Below are positions 59,241-64,000 of a stretch of DNA of 64,000 bases, piece by piece. Origin of the DNA: JANMDU01 sp031375105 (GTDB lineage Bacteria; Pseudomonadota; Gammaproteobacteria; Burkholderiales; Burkholderiaceae_C); contig JANMHJ010000045.1 in the NCBI GenBank assembly GCA_031375105.1, positions 1 to 64,000 on the forward strand, given 5' to 3'. Numbering within the stretch: position 1 is the stretch's first letter; each line of letters starts with the position of its first letter. A program made the translations under genes and the position numbers. A model generated the notes under the pieces. That model saw only the letters and a list, made by a program, of their open reading frames with translations. It did not search any database and had not been told where the DNA came from.

Positions 59241-60039
59241 AATCAATGCGCTGCGCTAGCGCTACATATTGTGCGACTGGCACTTCCTCCGCACGGCGCT
59301 GCACATCAAATTCGCCGGCGAACTTGCGCTCATCCAACCAACGCCCTAGCGTGTGACGCAGTAATTTACGCCGCTGGCTGAAGGCCACTTTCACCAGTTC
59401 TTCCAGCAAAGCGGGCTGCAATACGGCTGGCTGCGCACGCGGGATCATGCGCACCACAGCGCTTTGCACCCGAGGTGGCGGCTCAAACGCTTCAGGCGGC
59501 ACATGCAACAGATTCGTCATCTCATAGCGCCATTGCAGCATCACCGACAAACGGCCATAGTCTGACGTCGCGGGCTTGGCCACCATGCGGTCAATCACTT
59601 CTTTTTGCAGCATGAAATGCTGATCTTGCACTTGGGCCGCATAGGGCAGCAGATGAAAGAGAATGGGCGTGGAGATGTTGTAGGGCAAGTTGCCTACGAT
59701 GCGCAAGGAAGGTGGGTGGATGCTCAGCGCCATACTTGCTATTTTTTCAATAGCATTCTGCGTAGATTTTATAAGGGCAAAGTCCACTTTTAGCACATCA
59801 GATTCAATCACGGTGACCTGTGCACGGCTGCGCCAATGTGCTGCCAAATCGCGATCCAGCTCAATCACCGTGATGCGGCCCAAACGCTCCAAGAGCGGCT
59901 GCGTCAGTGCCCCCAAACCGGGGCCGATTTCGATCACATCTTGGCCAGGTAAGGGTGCAATCTGATGGACGATATCCTCGATCAGCGCTCGGTCCACCAG
60001 AAAATGCTGGCCGAAACGTTTGCGCGGAATATGCTTCAC
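59236..60039 (-). CDS. rsmA: 16S rRNA (A1518/A1519) dimethyltransferase
   Basis: A 267-residue KsgA/RsmA. RKRFGQHFLVD opens the protein, the AdoMet loop is EIGPGLGALT at 37-46, and the catalytic NLPYNIS is at 117-123. Between them, residues about 88-106 (ALIKSTQNAIEKIASMALS) are an extra segment encoded by a dispersed repeat. I use a GTG start at 60039 because the KHIPRKRFGQHF start is family-typical; no ATG is available there. It is last in the lptD-surA-rsmA operon. Confidence 0.94.
   Translation of the reverse strand: MKHIPRKRFGQHFLVDRALIEDIVHQIAPLPGQDVIEIGPGLGALTQPLLERLGRITVIELDRDLAAHWRSRAQVTVIESDVLKVDFALIKSTQNAIEKIASMALSIHPPSLRIVGNLPYNISTPILFHLLPYAAQVQDQHFMLQKEVIDRMVAKPATSDYGRLSVMLQWRYEMTNLLHVPPEAFEPPPRVQSAVVRMIPRAQPAVLQPALLEELVKVAFSQRRKLLRHTLGRWLDERKFAGEFDVQRRAEEVPVAQYVALAQRIDS
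59737..59781 (+). repeat. Dispersed palindromic repeat inside rsmA
   Basis: On the plus strand the copy reads ttgctattttttcaatagca then ttctgcgtagattttataag. Along the gene the TAG position reads CAG, giving ALIKSTQNAIEKIA. Confidence 0.78.
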
Positions 60040-60062
60040 TGCGTAAATCTGAGTTGCACAGC

Positions 60063-61475
60063 TTATTGAGGCTGCTCTCGCAACTCCACATAAGCGCGAG
60101 CACGCAAGTCTTGCGCCCAAGTGATGAAGGCTTCATCGAGTTTTTTCTCGCGCAGCGCAGCGCGTGCAGCTTCGCGCTGTTCGCGATCATTCATCTTGCG
60201 CTCGCGTCGCTCCTGCACCTGGATCAGGTGGACACCGAAGCGCGAGGTGAAAGGCTCAGACACCTGACCCGGAGCCAGCGCATTCATCACCTCTTCAAAT
60301 TCCGGCACGAATTGCCCAGGCACAGCCCAGCCTAAATCGCCACCTTCCCGCGCAGAACCATCTTGCGAATTGTCTTTGGCAGCCGATGCAAAATCGAGCC
60401 CCGCAGAGATACGTCTGCGCAACTCAACCAAACGCTCGCGAGCGACTGACTCGGTTAGTTGTGGCCCGGTACGCAGCAGAATGTGGCGAGCCCGGGTTTG
60501 TGGCACGACGAGGTTGGCCAAGCCTTGCTGGCGTTTTTCAATCACTTTGAGCACATGAAAACCAGCGCCTGAGCGCACGGGCGCGGCCACGCCACCGGTT
60601 TGCAAGCTTTGCGTGGCCTCTACAAACAGCGCGGGATAGCGCTCGGCACTGCGCAAACCAAGTTGGCCACCATTGGCGCGGTCAGGCGCATCAGACAGCT
60701 CGCGCGCGAGCACGGCAAAATCTTCACCCGTTTTCGCCCGCTCAAAAGCGCGTTGCGCCCTGATTGCCAAGGGCGTGATTTGTTCGGGTGTGGCGTTGTC
60801 TGGCACGGCCACCAAAATTTGAGCGATGTTGATTTCAATCTCGCCACTGGGCGTGTCAGTCTGCTCACGAATAAACGCATCCAGCTCGGTGTCGGTGATG
60901 CGCACGCGCGGCTCAACTTCACGCTCTCGTACACGTTGCAGCAACATTTCATCGCGCAGGTTGTTGCGCAGGGTACTCATATCTATACCATCATCACGCA
61001 GACGTTGGCGCAATTGCTCCATGCTGATCTGGTTTTGGCGAGCGATGTTTTGCACAGCATTGTCGAGGGCTTGATCGTCCACGCGAATGCCGTTGTCTCG
61101 CGCCAGTTGAATTTGCACGCGCTCGCTGATCAAACGCTCTAGCACCTGGCTATAGAGCTCTTGGCGAGGCGGCATCGCGCCACCACGGGCGCTGAGCTGC
61201 TGCTCAATTTGCAGCAAACGATTGCGTACTTCGTGGTTGGTGATCGGTTCGGAATTGACGATGGCCACAATGAAGTCTGCACTGCGTTGACCGGTGTCTT
61301 GCGCAGCACGACCCAGATTCAAGCTGGGGCTGTTGCGCAGGCCTTGCGCACTGGCACTGGCCAGAGCCAAGCCGAGCAAGCTGGCCGCAACAAGATGCTG
61401 GGCATTCAGGTTACTGAACGCCATAAAGACAGGGGAGGGGAAAGCACGCAAAAATTTCATCACAAGATCACTCAT
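60063..61475 (-). CDS. surA: Periplasmic peptidyl-prolyl isomerase / chaperone SurA
   Basis: A 470-residue SurA. After a signal segment (ends SASAQ) comes the N-terminal chaperone part with DFIVAIVNSEPITNHEVRNR, then two parvulin domains (EIEINIAQILVAVPDNATPE and LVVPQTRARHILLRTGPQLT). The second has GGDLGWAVPGQFVPEFE. ATG 61475 overlaps the lptD stop by eight bases; ATG 61460 is an alternative. It helps outer-membrane protein folding, including LptD made by the gene upstream. No pdxA lies between surA and rsmA. Confidence 0.95.
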   Translation of the reverse strand: MSDLVMKFLRAFPSPVFMAFSNLNAQHLVAASLLGLALASASAQGLRNSPSLNLGRAAQDTGQRSADFIVAIVNSEPITNHEVRNRLLQIEQQLSARGGAMPPRQELYSQVLERLISERVQIQLARDNGIRVDDQALDNAVQNIARQNQISMEQLRQRLRDDGIDMSTLRNNLRDEMLLQRVREREVEPRVRITDTELDAFIREQTDTPSGEIEINIAQILVAVPDNATPEQITPLAIRAQRAFERAKTGEDFAVLARELSDAPDRANGGQLGLRSAERYPALFVEATQSLQTGGVAAPVRSGAGFHVLKVIEKRQQGLANLVVPQTRARHILLRTGPQLTESVARERLVELRRRISAGLDFASAAKDNSQDGSAREGGDLGWAVPGQFVPEFEEVMNALAPGQVSEPFTSRFGVHLIQVQERRERKMNDREQREAARAALREKKLDEAFITWAQDLRARAYVELREQPQ

Positions 61476-63912
61476 AGTTTCCAAAGCGGCTGGGTTCGGT
61501 GGTGATTTTCTCACGCAGCAGCTGATAGCGCGGCACATTGCGCTGCAAAACCGACAGCGGGCTGGAGCCCACGCGGGCAAAGCCCACAAATTCCATCTGG
61601 AACAAGATGCGCTTGTTGGCCGTGCTTGTGGTGGTTTGCAAGCGCTCCATAGCCACCCGGGCAAGCCAACTGCCGCCATCATATTCAAAGCCCAAAATCG
61701 TGTCGACCTGGCGGCTCTCGCGCAGGCTGAAATTAAACCGGCCCACCGAATACCAGCGCCCTTTGCCCTGACCTTGACCCGCGCCGAGGTTTTTGCCTTT
61801 ATCACCCCATAGATCGTTGAGCGGCCATTGCCAGCCCAAGTCAATTTGTTCGCTCTCGCCGCGCTTGAGGCGATAGGTGGCGCTCAGCACGCGGTAGTTG
61901 CTGGGGCTGTAGCGGACAGCGAGTGTGCTGCGCTGGGAACGGCGTGTGTCAGGGCTGTATTGCACCGTGCCGTCAAATTGCCAGTGACGATCCCAATTGA
62001 TCGTGCCGCCAAACAGCATGTCTGAGAAGCGCGAAGTGTCTGCCACACCTGCGGGCAAGGCGACGAGTTGGTCTTTGAAGCGCAAGCGCTGCGCATAGTT
62101 CAGGCGCACCACCTCAGCACCCGTGGCAGGATCGAGCAGGCGAGAGGTCAGGCCGAGGGTCAGCAGATTGTTGTCAGCGATGCGGTCATGGCCAGTGAAG
62201 GCGTTTTCGCTGAAAATCGTGGCGAAGTTGAAATCGTTTTCACCGCTGTCATATACGGGCAAAGAAGATTGGTCTTTGTAAGGCGTGTAGGTGTAGAAGG
62301 CGCGTGGCTCCAAGGTTTGCGTGAAGCTTCGGCCAAAGTAGTTGGCATTGCGCTCGTAAATCAGACCGCTGTCCACGCTGAAGCTCGGTAGCACGCGCTG
62401 CGTTGAGCGCACGCCGGTGAGCGCACCCGCAGTCAATGGTGTATCAAACTGGTAGGCGGTGCTGTGCAATTGCACTTTGGGCACCAAAAAACTGCTGGGC
62501 GTGATGAAGGGGCGGCTCAGTTGCGCCAACGCATAGCTGCGCTGGGCATTGGGCTGCAAAGTCAGGCTACTGTCTGAACGAAAGCGGGTGGTATCTAGCT
62601 CCAGTTGATAGTCAAAGCCGCTGTGATTGACGCGGCTGTAGCGACCATTGATCTGCGGCAAACGGTCATAGGGTGGCGTGATAACGGAGCTGGTTTGCTG
62701 CAAGGTCTGCCATTTGAGCGCACGGCTGCTGAGCGACCAAGCACCACGGCTCCAGCTCACGTTGGCATCATTGGCTAGCAGACGCTGGGTCAACGAGCCC
62801 GATGCGCGCGGAAAATCACTCCAATAATTGTCGTCGCTGACACGATTGAGGGCGAGATTCACACCCACATCACCCACCGCCGGCCAGCCCGTGCTGATGC
62901 TGCCCGTGTGGCTGGTGCTCAAGCCCCAACGGCTGCGATTGCGCAACGTGTCATTGGGCATCACGTCTAAGCGGGCCGTGCCTTTGTATTCGCGTTCAAG
63001 GTAACGAAATTCTGTGCCCACATTGATGCCACGACGCGAGAGGATGGCCGGGTAAATCGTGGCATCGCGGTTGGGCGCTAAATTGGCGTAATAGGGTACG
63101 ACCACTTCTAGGCCGCTGATGTTATCCAGGTTGATACTGGGCGGCAACCACCCGCTCTTGCGCTCGTTTGACAGCGGGAAAGTCATGTAGGGCAAGCCCA
63201 GAATCGGCACCCCCTTGAACTCCAGCCGCGCGTTGCTGGCCTCGCCCACATCGGTTTCGTTGTCCATGCGCACCTGCGCACCCCGAATCATCCATTCGGT
63301 GGAATCTTCAATGCCGGGCTCTTTGTGCCACACGGAATAACTGGCATCGCGCGCTACCGAACGCTGGTCATCAATAAAGTCAATGCGCGATGCTTGACCG
63401 CGCCCATTGTTTTTGAGCAAACGAAAGCGTGGCTCTAGAAAGTAGCCCTCTTGCGCATCTACACGAAACTGGCCTTCGGTGCCTTCATAGACATTGCCAT
63501 CACGGTTGAGATACACCTTGCCGCGCGCCTTGGCCAAATCATCGGGCTGGTAATACTCTATACGATCCGCGCGTAACACCAAGCCATTGCGGCGCAGCTC
63601 GGCATGGCCCTCAATCACGGTTTCCAGCTCGGGGCGGCCCGTGATGCGATCCCCCAGCACGATGGTGGGCATGGCCTTGCGCTGCTCAGGCGTGAATTTT
63701 TCTTGTAGTTGGCGAGACGACCTGAGCTTGAGCACAGGTTCACCATCGGCCACTGAGGCTGGCGTGATCTGCGCCAAGGCAGGCAGCCCCATGGCGCAGA
63801 GGCAGGCCACCGCCCATGCAACAGGCTTGGCACGGTGATCTAGGCGGCGAGATGGAACGGGAGCTGTCGATGGAAGGCGCATGCGGCAACGTGAAAATGA
63901 GGTCAGTGGCAT
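61468..63912 (-). CDS. lptD: LPS-assembly outer-membrane protein LptD
   Basis: An 814-residue LptD. The signal ends GLPALAQ. The OstA/LptA-like N-terminal domain has IEGHAELRRNGLVLRADRIE and YQPDDLAKARGKVYL. The large barrel contains PYMTFPLSNERKSGWLPPS and ends in a long run of beta strands. It inserts LPS in the outer leaflet together with LptE. The mature protein has no cysteine, unlike the disulfide-bonded E. coli protein. ATG 63882 is an alternative start. Confidence 0.95.
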   Translation of the reverse strand: MPLTSFSRCRMRLPSTAPVPSRRLDHRAKPVAWAVACLCAMGLPALAQITPASVADGEPVLKLRSSRQLQEKFTPEQRKAMPTIVLGDRITGRPELETVIEGHAELRRNGLVLRADRIEYYQPDDLAKARGKVYLNRDGNVYEGTEGQFRVDAQEGYFLEPRFRLLKNNGRGQASRIDFIDDQRSVARDASYSVWHKEPGIEDSTEWMIRGAQVRMDNETDVGEASNARLEFKGVPILGLPYMTFPLSNERKSGWLPPSINLDNISGLEVVVPYYANLAPNRDATIYPAILSRRGINVGTEFRYLEREYKGTARLDVMPNDTLRNRSRWGLSTSHTGSISTGWPAVGDVGVNLALNRVSDDNYWSDFPRASGSLTQRLLANDANVSWSRGAWSLSSRALKWQTLQQTSSVITPPYDRLPQINGRYSRVNHSGFDYQLELDTTRFRSDSSLTLQPNAQRSYALAQLSRPFITPSSFLVPKVQLHSTAYQFDTPLTAGALTGVRSTQRVLPSFSVDSGLIYERNANYFGRSFTQTLEPRAFYTYTPYKDQSSLPVYDSGENDFNFATIFSENAFTGHDRIADNNLLTLGLTSRLLDPATGAEVVRLNYAQRLRFKDQLVALPAGVADTSRFSDMLFGGTINWDRHWQFDGTVQYSPDTRRSQRSTLAVRYSPSNYRVLSATYRLKRGESEQIDLGWQWPLNDLWGDKGKNLGAGQGQGKGRWYSVGRFNFSLRESRQVDTILGFEYDGGSWLARVAMERLQTTTSTANKRILFQMEFVGFARVGSSPLSVLQRNVPRYQLLREKITTEPSRFGNYE

Positions 63913-63957
63913 CAGATGCCGCAGGCGGCAATGTCGGGAAAATCAACGGTTTATACA

Positions 63958-64000
63958 ATGGCATTATCCATGAGCCAAGAAGCACCCCCCTCCCCTTCCT
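63958..64000 (+). CDS. Start of a rightward gene cut by the window end
   Basis: An open frame begins MALSMSQEAPPSPS (ATG 63958, or 63970 for MSQEAPPSPS), divergent from lptD. In related bacteria a small-molecule phosphotransferase gene is often found here, but too little is visible to identify it. Confidence 0.35.
   Translation, partial: MALSMSQEAPPSPS

Overview
The window looks like a chromosomal segment of a betaproteobacterium of order Burkholderiales, most like family Comamonadaceae. This is inferred from gene order and protein character: rpsP-rimM-trmD-rplS, argJ beside a DUF815 ATPase and secA, petABC-sspAB, a TorF-glnK-amtB nitrogen operon, lptD-surA-rsmA, a short PutA next to an Lrp-type regulator, and a HiPIP next to a catalase-like protein. 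No species can be named. Coding density is high and no gene-free stretch exceeds about 300 bases.

Layout. 1-140: broken-off end of an IS30-like insertion sequence. 174-9185: sugar-acid catabolism island, with a leftward cupin/TRAP transporter/GntR block and a rightward IlvD-type dehydratase, KDG kinase, second TRAP binding protein and DgoK-type kinase. 9189-12127: mpl and small membrane/acetyltransferase genes. 12250-16849: ribosomal and tRNA-modification operon, Nudix hydrolase, rpsU, copper chaperone, YqeY-like protein. 16912-25047: DUF815 ATPase, argJ, secA, M23 peptidase, DUF721 protein, tRNA-Thr, sspB, sspA. 25144-30787: cytochrome bc1 complex, mscL, hprK-ptsN-hpf. 31027-44325: MFS transporter, patatin, unknown protein, lrp/putA, HiPIP, catalase-like protein, 5'-nucleotidase, AEC carrier, desaturase, acetyltransferase. 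44433-50870: an AT-richer accessory cassette. 50926-64000: rep, two exported proteins, amtB-glnK-torF, comM, rsmA-surA-lptD.

The most unusual unit is the cassette at 44433-50870. It holds two homologous Pro/Gly/Ser-rich secreted-peptide candidates (136 and 125 aa, both beginning MRICKPNE). Each is followed by a TraB/GumN-family lipoprotein, and the unit ends with an HlyD-type adaptor and a C39-peptidase ABC exporter with an intact catalytic triad. The two peptide genes share an almost identical 82-bp block covering leader, ribosome site and first eight codons, and then diverge abruptly. TraB/PrgY proteins are known from enterococcal plasmids to blunt the host's own peptide pheromone, so the cassette can be read as a duplicated peptide plus cognate self-protection or processing lipoprotein, served by one exporter. 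This is inference.

The second notable feature is a dispersed palindromic repeat of about 35-60 bp with 19 recognisable copies. Ten clear copies lie inside genes and are read through in frame. Nine of these ten follow one fixed reading frame per orientation, and the four genes reading the antisense orientation each carry a sense codon one substitution away from the TAG found in two intergenic copies. In three genes the repeat encodes the signal peptide. Separate long inverted repeats built on GCGAAAG units sit at 16249-16352 and 17798-17954.
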